Positions 45,785-55,276 of a stretch of DNA of 64,000 bases are shown here, one piece after another. The notes beneath the pieces were generated by a model that saw nothing but the letters and a program-made list of their open reading frames with translations, had not been told where the DNA came from and ran no database searches. This DNA is from Staphylococcus aureus (GTDB lineage Bacteria > Bacillota > Bacilli > Staphylococcales > Staphylococcaceae). The position numbers were made by a program, and so were the translations under genes. Location: contig NZ_CP011526.1 in assembly GCF_001027105.1 (NCBI RefSeq), forward strand, positions 1,364,001 to 1,428,000, in the 5' to 3' direction. Each line of letters starts with the position of its first letter. The first letter of the stretch is position 1.

Positions 45785-46921
45785 ATGACTGAAAATAAAA
45801 GTTTCAAAGAAAGCCATCCACTAGATGATTTTATAAGCGATAAAGAATTATCGAATACTACTATTCAAAAAGAAAAGTTAACAATTGAACAACAAAAACA
45901 GGTAGACACAATCAGTAAACAAATTAACCCTTTAGACAATGAAGGTTTATTAGCGTTTGGTTCTGATTTACAGAAACAAATGTCTCAATTTTCACATCAA
46001 ATGTTGGATGAAGTACAAAGTAAAGATGTTGGTCCTATTGGAGATACTTTGTCAGATCTAATGTCAAAACTAAAGTCAGTTAATCCAAATGAGTTAAATA
46101 CTGATAAACCATCTATGTTAAAAAGAATTTTTAGCAGAGCAAAGTCGTCTATCAATGAAATCTTTTCAAGAATGCAATCAGTTAGTGCTCAAGTCGATCG
46201 CATAACGATTCAACTGCAGAAACATCAAACACATTTAACAAGAGATATTGAATTATTAGATACGCTATATGATAAAAACAAACAATACTTTGATGACTTA
46301 TCATTGCATATCATTGCTGCACAGCAAAAAAAGTTGCAATTAGAAAATGAAAAGCTACCACAATTGCAACAGCAAGCGCAGCAATCCACTAATCAAATGG
46401 ATATTCAACAAGTTGCAGATATGCAGCAATTTATAGATAGACTAGATAAACGCATATATGACTTACAGCTTTCAAGACAAATAGCTTTGCAAACTGCGCC
46501 ACAAATTCGTATGATTCAAAATGTTAATCAAGCACTTGCCGAGAAGATACAAAGTTCAATTTTGACAAGTATTCCACTATGGAAAAATCAAATGGCCATT
46601 GCGCTTACATTAATGAGACAGCGTAATGCAGTTGCTGCACAACGAGCTGTCACTGATACAACTAATGATTTATTAACAGCAAATGCTGAAATGTTGAAAC
46701 AAAATGCGATTGAAACTGCAACAGAAAATGAGCGTGGCATTGTTGATCTTGATACATTGAAACGTACACAGCGTAACATTATTGAGACAATTGAAGAAAC
46801 ATTAATTATTCAACAACACGGTCGCGAAGAACGACAATTAGCTGAAAAAGAATTACAACAATTAGAACAAGATTTAAAGTCACATTTAGTGAACATCAAA
46901 GGACCGAATAAACAATCATAA
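45785..46921 (+). CDS. TelA family protein (toxic anion resistance)
   Basis: 378 residues, almost wholly alpha-helical with long Gln/Glu/Lys-rich coiled-coil stretches, in particular about residues 115–245 and 330–370. This matches the TelA/KlaA/YaaN family, linked in other bacteria to tellurite, nisin and cell-wall-antibiotic tolerance; the mechanism is not known. The ATG follows GGAGAGATG. It lies 31 bases after the XpaC-like gene in a two-gene unit conserved in Firmicutes. Confidence 0.85.
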   Translation: MTENKSFKESHPLDDFISDKELSNTTIQKEKLTIEQQKQVDTISKQINPLDNEGLLAFGSDLQKQMSQFSHQMLDEVQSKDVGPIGDTLSDLMSKLKSVNPNELNTDKPSMLKRIFSRAKSSINEIFSRMQSVSAQVDRITIQLQKHQTHLTRDIELLDTLYDKNKQYFDDLSLHIIAAQQKKLQLENEKLPQLQQQAQQSTNQMDIQQVADMQQFIDRLDKRIYDLQLSRQIALQTAPQIRMIQNVNQALAEKIQSSILTSIPLWKNQMAIALTLMRQRNAVAAQRAVTDTTNDLLTANAEMLKQNAIETATENERGIVDLDTLKRTQRNIIETIEETLIIQQHGREERQLAEKELQQLEQDLKSHLVNIKGPNKQS

Positions 46922-46976
46922 ATTACGAATTAGATATAACAAAAAAGAGCTTGGGACATTAAGTTCCTTAAAGTTC

Positions 46977-47581
46977 TTAGGCAATGTAAAAAAGCTGATT
47001 TCTATTATTTATTTGATAGAAATCAGCTTTTTTGATATGTATTTTATAATGTACAGCTCGTTGAGCTGCTATTTTCCTTATATTAAGTGCCATTAATACA
47101 AAACCTAGCTCTCGTTTAACTTTATTTATTCCTCGAACTGACATTCGAGTGAAACCCAAAATAGCCTTCATAAATCCAAAAACAGGCTCTACATCAATTT
47201 TTCTTTGACTATAGATTTTTTCGTTTCTGGTTCAGAAAGCTTTTGATTAATTTGGGCTTTAAAGTATTCCCAATTATAATTCTTCATAATTTTCTTATTG
47301 GATTTCGAATTTGGCTTCATGCATTGATGTCTCAAAGAACATGATGAACAGTCATCACATTCATATAGCTTGAAGTCACGTTTAAAACTATATCTATCAT
47401 TACGGTATGCATATCTTTTAAAACCTATTCTTTTGTTATTAGGACATATAAATTCATCGAATTCGCTATCAGATATCGTTTCAACAATTTCATTAACATA
47501 TCGCGTATTATCATTTTGAGGAATTCTAACAGAAGTTTCTATTGGTAGTGTAAGTTGGGTCATGTTATAATTTTTATACAT
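46977..47581 (-). pseudogene. IS1182-like transposase, internally deleted and frameshifted
   Basis: Starts normally (MYKNYNMTQLTLPIETSVR) after a GAGGTG ribosome-binding site but passes at SEFDEF directly into a C-terminal cysteine-rich segment (YECDDCSSCSLRHQCMK), so the central catalytic region is gone. At 47216–47221 the homopolymer has six bases where copy 1 has seven, shifting the frame and ending the protein after 130 codons. The rest continues in another frame to 46977. Inactive. Confidence 0.87.
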
Positions 47582-47629
47582 AAGGCACCTCGTTAATTTA
47601 GTTTAGTAGTATTTATTAAATTATACGAA

Positions 47630-47688
47630 GGGATCCAACACAGAAAATTTATTTTATTGAATTTTACATTTATGTGCAAGTTGGGCAA
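47630..47688 (-). repeat. STAR-like hairpin inside IS copy 2
   Basis: On the minus strand it opens with GCCCAACTTGCACA and closes with TGTGTTGGATCCC, the same design as the hairpin at 30851–30910. The position is just upstream of the transposase start, unlike in copy 1. Confidence 0.55.
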
Positions 47689-47933
47689 AGTGTCTTATTT
47701 TTTTAAAGTATTTCAAAGTAAAATTACACGTTAATACGTAGTATTAATGGCGAGACTCCTGAGGGAGCAGTGCCAGTCGAAGACCGAGGCTGAGACGGCA
47801 CCCTAGGAAAGCGAAGCCATTCAATACGAAGTATTGTATAAATAGAGAACAGCAGTAAGATATTTTCTAATTGAAAATTATCTTACTGCTGTTTTTTTAG
47901 GGATTTATGTCCCAACCTCTTTTATATTATTCG

Positions 47934-49277
47934 TTATTCCTGTTGATATTTAATTGGATCTTGTTTTACAAATATGCCGACTAGATAGCCTAATATCGTT
48001 GCAATAATTGCTACTGGGAACCACTCTAAAGAATACGCTCTTAGAGGCAATGATTCTATAAAGTTAATTTTCAGCCAACCTAACTTACTAATAACACTGA
48101 AAATCGACAATATAAATACGATAATAACTGGAATTTGTTGTGAAATGCGTTTTGTCGGTATGAATTTGGCAATTAAAATTAATAATACAACAGTTATTGC
48201 TACTGGGTATACAATGCTTAATACCGGAATTGACATTGAGATAACAGCATTTAAACCTTGGTTAGCAATAATAAAACTCATTAAAATGAAAACTAATACA
48301 AATGCTTTGTATGATACTTTAGGTACGATTCTATGGAAATATTCAGAAACTGCAACAATAAGCCCGCATGCTGTAGTTAGACATGCCAGCGCCACAATGA
48401 TGCCCAATAAATATTTTCCGAATGAACCAAATCCTGTTGAAGCCATTGTCGTTAATAAATATGTCCCAATGTTTCGATCTTTGGATTTCAATTGATCTAA
48501 CGTCATGTCACTTACTGGCATATGATTACCAATATAACCTAATGAAATATATATGAAAATTAAAGCTACGGCTGCAATTAAACCAGCAGTCAAAGTTTGT
48601 TTGAATATTTGATTTGTTTTAGTAATGCCTGTTAGTTTTACTGCATTAACAACAATCATTGAAAAAGCAATTGCTGCAATGGCATCCATTGTTAAATAGC
48701 CTTGTGTAAAGCCTTCAGCAAAACTTGAAAAATTAGAATGATATAGTGCTTCATTGCCCTTTCCAGCACTATTACCGCTAAAGTCTAAGTATCCTTTAAT
48801 AATCATCGCTAAAATAGTAATCAATAATAATGGTGTTAATAATGAACCAATACGATCGATTAACTTAGATGGATTTAAACAAATATACAAAACGACTATG
48901 AAGTAGATAATCGTAAATATAAATAAAGCGATACTACTATTGCTATGTATAATTGGTGTAATTGTCATTTCAAAAGATGTAGATGCAGTTCTAGGTATTG
49001 CAAAAAGTGGTCCTATAGTCAAATAAATGATGATTAAGAACAATATTGAAAATTTAGGTGAAATTTTATTTAATGCGCCAATATATCCTTCTTTATCAAG
49101 TGCACCTACAATCACACCTAATAATGGTAAACCAATCCCAGTTAGAACAAACGCTAAAATGGCGGGCCAGAAAAATTGACCACTATCCAATCCGAGATTA
49201 GGAGGAAAAATTAGATTGCCTGCGCCAAAAAACATAGCGAAGAGCGTAAACCCAATGACCCATGTATTTTTATTCAT
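47934..49277 (-). CDS. brnQ: Branched-chain amino acid carrier BrnQ
   Basis: Sodium- or proton-coupled importer of Leu, Ile and Val of the LIVCS family. 447 residues with 12 predicted helices and the family start [23 protein letters not shown]-like segment ([19 protein letters not shown]). S. aureus has several BrnQ paralogs; the location suggests the one called BrnQ3, but I cannot confirm that from sequence alone. Monocistronic; the neighbouring IS remnant lies only 19 bases past its stop. Confidence 0.92.
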
Positions 49278-49501
49278 AGAGTTACTCCTTTTTTTAAAAC
49301 ACGAAATAATTTACAAGTAAATATTTTAGCACAAAAAATAATAAAGAGTCTATATGAAATATGTTGTACATAGCAGAAACAAAACACATGTGTTGTTTAA
49401 ATCAAATTATGTCAGAAAATAAAATTCTTCAAATCCACTTTTTAAATAGTAACTGATGACTTTTATTCACAATTTCATATAAACTCATATTTTAAATTTA
49501 T

Positions 49502-51388
49502 TTATAAAGATTTAAGTAGTAATTTTTTTAATAATGGAGAGAGATGTCCAGGTAAATGCGCAACACCTTCAACGAAAATAGCATATTGACCATAAATATT
49601 ATGAATTGTTTGTTCAACATCTTCAGTTATTGGATCTTGACTCAAAAATACATTAAATACTTCAATACCAAATTTACGTGACATTTCTACAGCTTCATAC
49701 GTATCAATAATACCATCTTGACTATAATTAAATGCAGACGGTTCGCCGTCTGAAAATACGATTAAAAATCGTTGATGTTGATTTCGACGCATTAATCGTT
49801 CACTTGCAACTCTAATAGCAACACCATCACGATTATCATCTTGAGGTTCAAGTGCCATAATACGTGGGCCATCTTTTTCAAAGGTTGAGTAATCATAGTT
49901 AATAATTTCATTAATGATATTTGGTTGTGCATGCTCGTCTGAATCAAAGGCATCCTCACTGAATGATAAAATTTCATGTTTAATGTTCAATGCTTTTAAC
50001 GTCTCGTGGAATAACACTACACCTTTCTTCGTTTCAGCCATTTTATCATGCATACTTGCTGACGCATCAATTAACAATGTAAATGTCGCATCAAATGATT
50101 TACTTAAATCTTGTTTTTTGTAAAACAATTTATATTGATCGTCGATAAACCAATTAATTAAATCCTTTTGTAATCGCCCTTTTGTTAAATTAAAACGTGC
50201 ATCTCGTTGTTCTCGTTCAATCGTTTTCTTTATAATTTGAATTAAGTCTTTGATTTCATATTGTACGTCTTGTTTCGATTCTTGATATTCTAAAACATAT
50301 TGTGGCTCAATTTCAGGAATTTGCCATTTTATTTCTACATTTTTGTTCACACCATCAAGTTGAAATGCTTGGCTTTGACCAACAGCATCGCCTTCTTCAC
50401 GATTTAGCGTATCGTTTGATCCTTTGCCCTTTTTGGTCATCATATCAGTCATATCATCTGTAGCATCGCCTTCACGTGCTTCATCATTACCTAATGTTTC
50501 ACTATTTTGTCCTTCGTGAAGCTCCATTTCTAAATAGGCGCCACCTTTTGACTCACTATCTGCAGATTTAGAGTCAGCTTTTTCACTTTCGTTATCATCA
50601 TCTTCTGAAGTATCATCTTGCCCATCGACTTGACTTGCATCAGTTCTCTTTAAATCATCAAACTCTGGACTAGCTAATGTATTATATAGTGTTTTAGGTA
50701 AGTAATAATATTCGTTTAGCATATCTTCTTTTAAAATATCATCTACTTGATACATAATTCTTTGAGCCAGATACATATTATCTTCAGAATTTTGATTTTG
50801 GAAAAAATTAGGTAAATATAAGAACATATTTACTAAAATATCATCTAAATCTGAATGTATAGATGGTATATCAAAGAAATCTTGGCTTAAAAATGCATGT
50901 TCTAAATACAAAAATAATAAATCTGTATATTGTGTTTTAGTACGATACACTTTAATTTGAGATTCCGTATATGATATACGTGTATCTAAGCGAAGATCAA
51001 TTAATTTAGCAGTACTTGGGCGCTCAACTTTAATAGAATTTAATACGCGCATATCTTCTAATAATTTAAAAAGTTGTTGATAAAATTTAGGGTGTTTAAA
51101 AGTTTTATCTTGTACTACTTCATTTACAATTTGTACATCCATCATATGATAACCGTAAGCAGCTAACATAACATCTGTTTTTAAACCAGCCATTTCGATA
51201 TGGCTTGGTCGATGTGACCAAAACCAACTCGTAATCAAAACATTTTGAACAGGATTATAGTAAGGGAATTTTTGGATTTTAACTTGTGTTTGTTCATTTT
51301 TTAATAAGAGTCGAGCTAAGTCTTGCAACATCATTACTTGCTTGGCATCTAACTGTTCGTCATTAAATTTTATGAAACGATCACTCAT
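49502..51388 (-). CDS. VWA-domain protein of the CobT/NorD type
   Basis: 628 residues. The C-terminal third is a von Willebrand A domain with an intact MIDAS motif DASAS (Asp441, Ser443, Ser445) and a later FSDGEPSAF segment. A long acidic, low-complexity linker (about residues 245–335, rich in Asp, Glu and Ser) separates it from a helical N-terminal part. Such proteins pair with MoxR-type AAA ATPases to insert metals or remodel complexes; the target here is unknown. The partner gene is 13 bases upstream on the same strand. Confidence 0.83.
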   Translation of the reverse strand: MSDRFIKFNDEQLDAKQVMMLQDLARLLLKNEQTQVKIQKFPYYNPVQNVLITSWFWSHRPSHIEMAGLKTDVMLAAYGYHMMDVQIVNEVVQDKTFKHPKFYQQLFKLLEDMRVLNSIKVERPSTAKLIDLRLDTRISYTESQIKVYRTKTQYTDLLFLYLEHAFLSQDFFDIPSIHSDLDDILVNMFLYLPNFFQNQNSEDNMYLAQRIMYQVDDILKEDMLNEYYYLPKTLYNTLASPEFDDLKRTDASQVDGQDDTSEDDDNESEKADSKSADSESKGGAYLEMELHEGQNSETLGNDEAREGDATDDMTDMMTKKGKGSNDTLNREEGDAVGQSQAFQLDGVNKNVEIKWQIPEIEPQYVLEYQESKQDVQYEIKDLIQIIKKTIEREQRDARFNLTKGRLQKDLINWFIDDQYKLFYKKQDLSKSFDATFTLLIDASASMHDKMAETKKGVVLFHETLKALNIKHEILSFSEDAFDSDEHAQPNIINEIINYDYSTFEKDGPRIMALEPQDDNRDGVAIRVASERLMRRNQHQRFLIVFSDGEPSAFNYSQDGIIDTYEAVEMSRKFGIEVFNVFLSQDPITEDVEQTIHNIYGQYAIFVEGVAHLPGHLSPLLKKLLLKSL

Positions 51389-51401
51389 GTTTTATCCCTC
51401 T

Positions 51402-52193
51402 TTAAAAGTTTAGTTCTACAGCATTATATATTGCTTGTTGTTCACGTTCATCTTCCAATTTATCAATAATTGTACGTTTAATTGCACGTTCAACTGGCAT
51501 TACAGTGATTAAATCACACAAGTCTAATAATGCACGGATACTAGCGGCTTCTTCAGAAATTTGTCCCTGCTTAGACATAGTACGTAAATCTTCATTAAAC
51601 TTAATAATTTGTTCGATTTGTTTATCATCTTGTAATAAACTTTGCTCTTTAATCACATTTTTTAAAATGTCCCCATCAATATAATCAACGTGAATAACAA
51701 CAAAGCGATTTTTTAGTGCTTCATTCATTGGCAAAGTACCAACATAACCTTCATTTATCGCTGCTATAACGTTAAATCCTGGTACAGCTTTGATTACTTC
51801 ACCAGTGTATGGATTCGTAATTTGACGACGATAATCTAAGACCCCATTTAATACAGGCAATGTTTCAGGTTTAGCCATATTTATTTCATCAATATATAAA
51901 ATATGCCCCTCTTTCATAGCTTTAATAACTGGACCATCTACAAAGACAATTTCTTGTTGACCTTCCGCATTTGTTTTAATTGTTTTAAAGCCTAATAAGC
52001 TTTCTGTATCTAAATCAACAGAACAATTGACTTGATGCATGGGTGTATCAACAACTTCACTTAATGTTTCTGCCAACTTTGTTTTCCCTGAACCTGTTGG
52101 ACCTTTAAGTAAAATATTTTTATTTAAATCAAATAATGCCTTCGCATCATTGAAAACTGTTGAATCTGAATTCTTATAATGTTTTAGTGCCAT
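51402..52193 (-). CDS. MoxR-type AAA+ ATPase
   Basis: 263 residues. Walker A GPTGSGKT (31–38), Walker B ILYIDEIN (Asp102, Glu103), sensor 1 in VIAAINEG and an arginine-finger region in [11 protein letters not shown]. This corresponds to the CobS/NorQ/MoxR clade, chaperone-like ATPases that act with a VWA protein, here the next gene. The pair forms a two-gene operon without a recognisable client gene nearby. Confidence 0.85.
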
Positions 52194-52373
52194 TTTAAAA
52201 CGTTCTCCTTTAAATAAATTAAAAAACTAAGACATGGAATAAGTTCTCCAAATGCCTTAGTTTACTATTCTATTCTGATATAAAACGCAATGCTTAGTAT
52301 GCGAATTGTTTATATTTTACCAAATTTACTAATTGAAAATCTCATATTAGGCTTCATTTCAATAATTATGCGT

Positions 52374-52577
52374 TTAAACTTCTTTGAAATATGTTTTATA
52401 GTAACCGCCAACTAATCCAGAATTATCTATTATTTGATAATATTCTTCAGTTTCGTTGATAACATCATATTGTTTGCCAACCGTTAACATGTCAGAAACT
52501 GTAAATTTCTTTGCATCTGTATTAATGACTTCTACTTTCTTGATTGGTGTACGTTCTTTCCAAGTTTCATGTAACAT
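52374..52577 (-). CDS. Small SH3-like protein of unknown function
   Basis: 67 residues, start set at the ATG after GCGAGGAC; a longer frame would extend into the glyoxalase gene and is rejected. The sequence alternates short beta strands (VEVINTDAKKFTVSDMLTVG, then QYDVINETEEYYQIIDNSGLVGGYYKTYF) in a way that resembles bacterial SH3-like barrels; this is inference. Twenty-eight bases after the glyoxalase gene, so likely co-transcribed. Confidence 0.65.
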   Translation of the reverse strand: MLHETWKERTPIKKVEVINTDAKKFTVSDMLTVGKQYDVINETEEYYQIIDNSGLVGGYYKTYFKEV

Positions 52578-52605
52578 AAATTTTGTCCTCGCTATCGTAA
52601 AAAAA

Positions 52606-53415
52606 TTATTTTTGTAAAGTGAATATAAACGATAATCCACTGTTTTCAGTAATTCTAATTGATTCAATATCATCTTGCTCAAGCGTTTGATATGGTATTT
52701 CCACTTCATCTAAGCGCGATTTCGCTTGATTAAAGAAATCTGCATCTTTCGTTTCAAACTCAACTTGATCGACTGCGCCATATTCCGGCATTGTCATTTC
52801 GGTTTCTACAGGCATTAAATGTATTTCGCCACCTAGACCACCCGTTCCAACTTTGAATACTTGGACATGATAGTCAGCATTGTCGAAGGGTTGGTATTCT
52901 GCAAATACTTCAAGTCCGAATATATTTGTTAAAATTTGACCTGTAATATCTACATGATTCACTTTAAGAATCACTGGTCCTAAACCTTGCACTTGATGTA
53001 ACGGATTGACCGCACTCTCAAAAGAAGGCATACCTAAACCAACGCCATAATTATTCTCGTTTGAATATATTGAGAAAATATGACCATTGTTATCTTCGAG
53101 ACTGAAATATTTATTGCCATTTAATTCTTTAACTGTTGTAAATGGAATATCCTTATTCGATAATATTTCCGCATACTCCTCTAAACCTGAGTCAGTTGGT
53201 GTACGTAATCCAATACCCACAAAGTGAGATTCTTCTAATTGCTCACTTGGAACTTGTATAAATTGAAGTCTTGTTCCTGGGCTTATATCTGCATCGCCGA
53301 AACGAATTGAGTTTTCAAGAAGTTCTTCATAATTTAATCCTAATATGTCAACCATGAAATGTTTTGTCTGTTCTATATTTGTTGTACCTAATGTTATACT
53401 TCTAAGTCCACACAT
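52606..53415 (-). CDS. Glyoxalase/bleomycin-resistance (VOC) family protein
   Basis: 269 residues built of two VOC modules (about 5–120 and 135–265), each with the beta-alpha-beta-beta-beta pattern; first module marks are SITLGTTNIEQTKHF and HIFSIYSNE, second LKVNHVDITGQILTN and GGEIHLMPVE. Such proteins are ring-cleaving dioxygenases or related metal enzymes; no substrate can be assigned. The ATG follows AGAGGTGG. Confidence 0.8.
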   Translation of the reverse strand: MCGLRSITLGTTNIEQTKHFMVDILGLNYEELLENSIRFGDADISPGTRLQFIQVPSEQLEESHFVGIGLRTPTDSGLEEYAEILSNKDIPFTTVKELNGNKYFSLEDNNGHIFSIYSNENNYGVGLGMPSFESAVNPLHQVQGLGPVILKVNHVDITGQILTNIFGLEVFAEYQPFDNADYHVQVFKVGTGGLGGEIHLMPVETEMTMPEYGAVDQVEFETKDADFFNQAKSRLDEVEIPYQTLEQDDIESIRITENSGLSFIFTLQK

Positions 53416-53890
53416 TATAGCCACCTCTATCTTTATCTTTACTATTATATTATAACTTATTTTAATCATAAATTATAGAATATCGGTCAGTTGATTTTGA
53501 TTATAGATTAATATGTGAAAAATGTATTTCTTTAAAAGAACTATTTCATTTAAATAGGTAACATAATATTGTTATGGTTGCTATTGAGTGTGTCATTAAT
53601 GAATATCTGTATATAGCAATTGAATATTTCGTTTTTTGTAGGACATGAAAAACATATATATGTCGTGTCCATAAAGCGAATTTACATCATGTTCAGATGA
53701 TTTTAAATTAACTAAAGGCGCTTATAGAATTCATATATTTCATCGTTTGTTATTATCTAAAATGCATTCATTAGCATATTGAAACACGCTATTCTACCTA
53801 TATTTCTATTGTGAGTCTATTTCAATAGAAATGATATATTTTTTAAGTAGTCAAAATTAAACCCACATTTTAATACGAATCATTATAAAA
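53416..53890. other. Gene-free AT-rich interval
   Basis: About 475 bp with no credible reading frame, between the VOC gene start and the odhAB terminator hairpin. It must hold the VOC gene promoter; no other signal was recognised. Confidence 0.5.
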
Positions 53891-53897
53891 ATAAAGT

Positions 53898-53940
53898 ACA
53901 GCAGTAAGATATTTCGACTAGGAAATAATCTTACTGCTGT
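53898..53940 (-). terminator. IS-like hairpin acting as odhAB terminator
   Basis: The arms ACAGCAGTAAGAT (53898–53910) and ATCTTACTGCTGT (53928–53940) are identical to those of the long hairpin at the ends of both IS remnants, and a TTTAATCCC trace follows. On the minus strand the hairpin is followed by a T-rich stretch (TACTTTATTTTTAT), so it can terminate the odhAB transcript. Confidence 0.7.
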
Positions 53941-53994
53941 TTGTTATTGATTTAATCCCGCTTTTAGGAATAGTAAACTATTTTGTGTTGTGGA

Positions 53995-55263
53995 TTAAGA
54001 TTCTAATAATAAGTCTTCTGGGTTTTCAATTAATTCTTTAATTGTTTTTAAGAATCCAACTGCTTCTTTACCGTCAATAATTCTATGATCATAGCTTAAT
54101 GCAATATACATCATTGGACGATTTTCGATTGTATCTTGATCAATCGCAATTGGTCTTGTAATAATTGAATGCATGCCTAAGATTGCAGCTTGATTACCAT
54201 TGATAATTGGCGTACTCATCATTGATCCAAAAATACCGCCATTTGTAATCGTAAATGAACCATTAACCATATCATCTAAGCCAAGTTTTTTCTCTCGTGC
54301 TTTAACTGCTAAATTAGCAATTTCTGCTTCGATTTCTGCAAAATTCTTTTTATCACAATCTCTTACAAATGGTACTAATAATCCATCATCTGTAGAAACA
54401 GCTACACCAATATCATAATATTGTTTCGTAATCATGTCGTCGCCGTCGATTTCTGCATTAACTTCTGGATACTTTTTCAAAGCTGCTACAGAAGCTTTAG
54501 TAAAGAATGACATAAATCCTAATTTAGTACCATCATGATCTTTCATAAATTGTTCTTTCTTACGTTTACGCAATTCCATAACATTTGTCATGTCAACTTC
54601 GTTAAATGTTGTTAACATAGCTGTATTATTAGATACCTCTAATAATTTTTTGGCAGCTGTTTTCTTTCTACGTGACATTTTTTCACGAATCACTGGTTTT
54701 GTAGGATATTGATTGTATTTTTTCTCTTCTTTTGCAGATGCTTGTTGTGTTGTTTGTGTTGATGCCGGTGCCTGTTGTTTCTTATCAATATCTTCTTTAC
54801 GAACCACATCATTTGTTTTCGGACTTACTTCAGCAAGATTCACACCATTTTCACGAGCATATCGACGCGCAGAAGGCGTAGCATTAATACGTTGCTGATT
54901 GTCATCATTTGCTTGATTTACTTCAGCTTTATCTACCGAATTATTTGTTGTTTCTTCTTTTTTATTATTTGTTTCTTCATTTTGTTGTGGAGTATTGTCG
55001 TTACTATTTTCTTTAGAAGCATTGCCACTACCTTCGCCGATGATAGCAATTGCTTGTCCAACTTCTACAGTGTCGCCTTCACTTGCAAGTTGTTCAGATA
55101 ATACACCTGCTTCTTCAGATACAACTTCGACATTAACTTTATCAGTTTCTAATTCAAGAATAGCTTCACCTTTTTCTACGCTATCCCCTACGTTTTTCAA
55201 CCATTCTGCAATGGTACCTTCTGTAATAGATTCTGCTAATTCTGGAACTTTAACCTCTGGCAT
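53995..55263 (-). CDS. odhB: 2-oxoglutarate dehydrogenase E2, dihydrolipoamide succinyltransferase
   Basis: Core enzyme of the 2-oxoglutarate dehydrogenase complex of the TCA cycle. 422 residues: an N-terminal lipoyl domain with Lys42 in ETDKVNVEV, a long flexible linker rich in Asn, Gln, Glu and Lys, a peripheral subunit-binding domain (about 130–165, [14 protein letters not shown]), and the catalytic domain with His393/Asp397 in SYDHRIIDG. It follows odhA after 13 bases. E3 (lipoamide dehydrogenase) is not encoded here. Confidence 0.96.
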   Translation of the reverse strand: MPEVKVPELAESITEGTIAEWLKNVGDSVEKGEAILELETDKVNVEVVSEEAGVLSEQLASEGDTVEVGQAIAIIGEGSGNASKENSNDNTPQQNEETNNKKEETTNNSVDKAEVNQANDDNQQRINATPSARRYARENGVNLAEVSPKTNDVVRKEDIDKKQQAPASTQTTQQASAKEEKKYNQYPTKPVIREKMSRRKKTAAKKLLEVSNNTAMLTTFNEVDMTNVMELRKRKKEQFMKDHDGTKLGFMSFFTKASVAALKKYPEVNAEIDGDDMITKQYYDIGVAVSTDDGLLVPFVRDCDKKNFAEIEAEIANLAVKAREKKLGLDDMVNGSFTITNGGIFGSMMSTPIINGNQAAILGMHSIITRPIAIDQDTIENRPMMYIALSYDHRIIDGKEAVGFLKTIKELIENPEDLLLES

Positions 55264-55276
55264 GACTTATTTCCCC

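Larger units (their letters stand above)
46951..47915 (-). mobile_element. Decayed IS1182-like element, copy 2 (internally deleted)
   Basis: Bounded by TTGGGACAT (46951) and ATGTCCCAA (ending 47915), in reverse orientation to copy 1. It retains the left-end hairpin (47849–47893), the 5' flank, the transposase start and C-terminus, but its centre is missing and the C-terminal part is frameshifted. Length is about 965 bp, well short of a full element of this type. The near-identical C-terminal segments make this and copy 1 a pair of inverted repeats about 15.6 kb apart. Confidence 0.82.

Noticed and set aside
49400-49430. Possible CodY box upstream of brnQ
   Set aside because: TATTTTCTGACATAA matches the 15-base CodY consensus at only about 10 positions; too weak to annotate although CodY control of BrnQ carriers is plausible.
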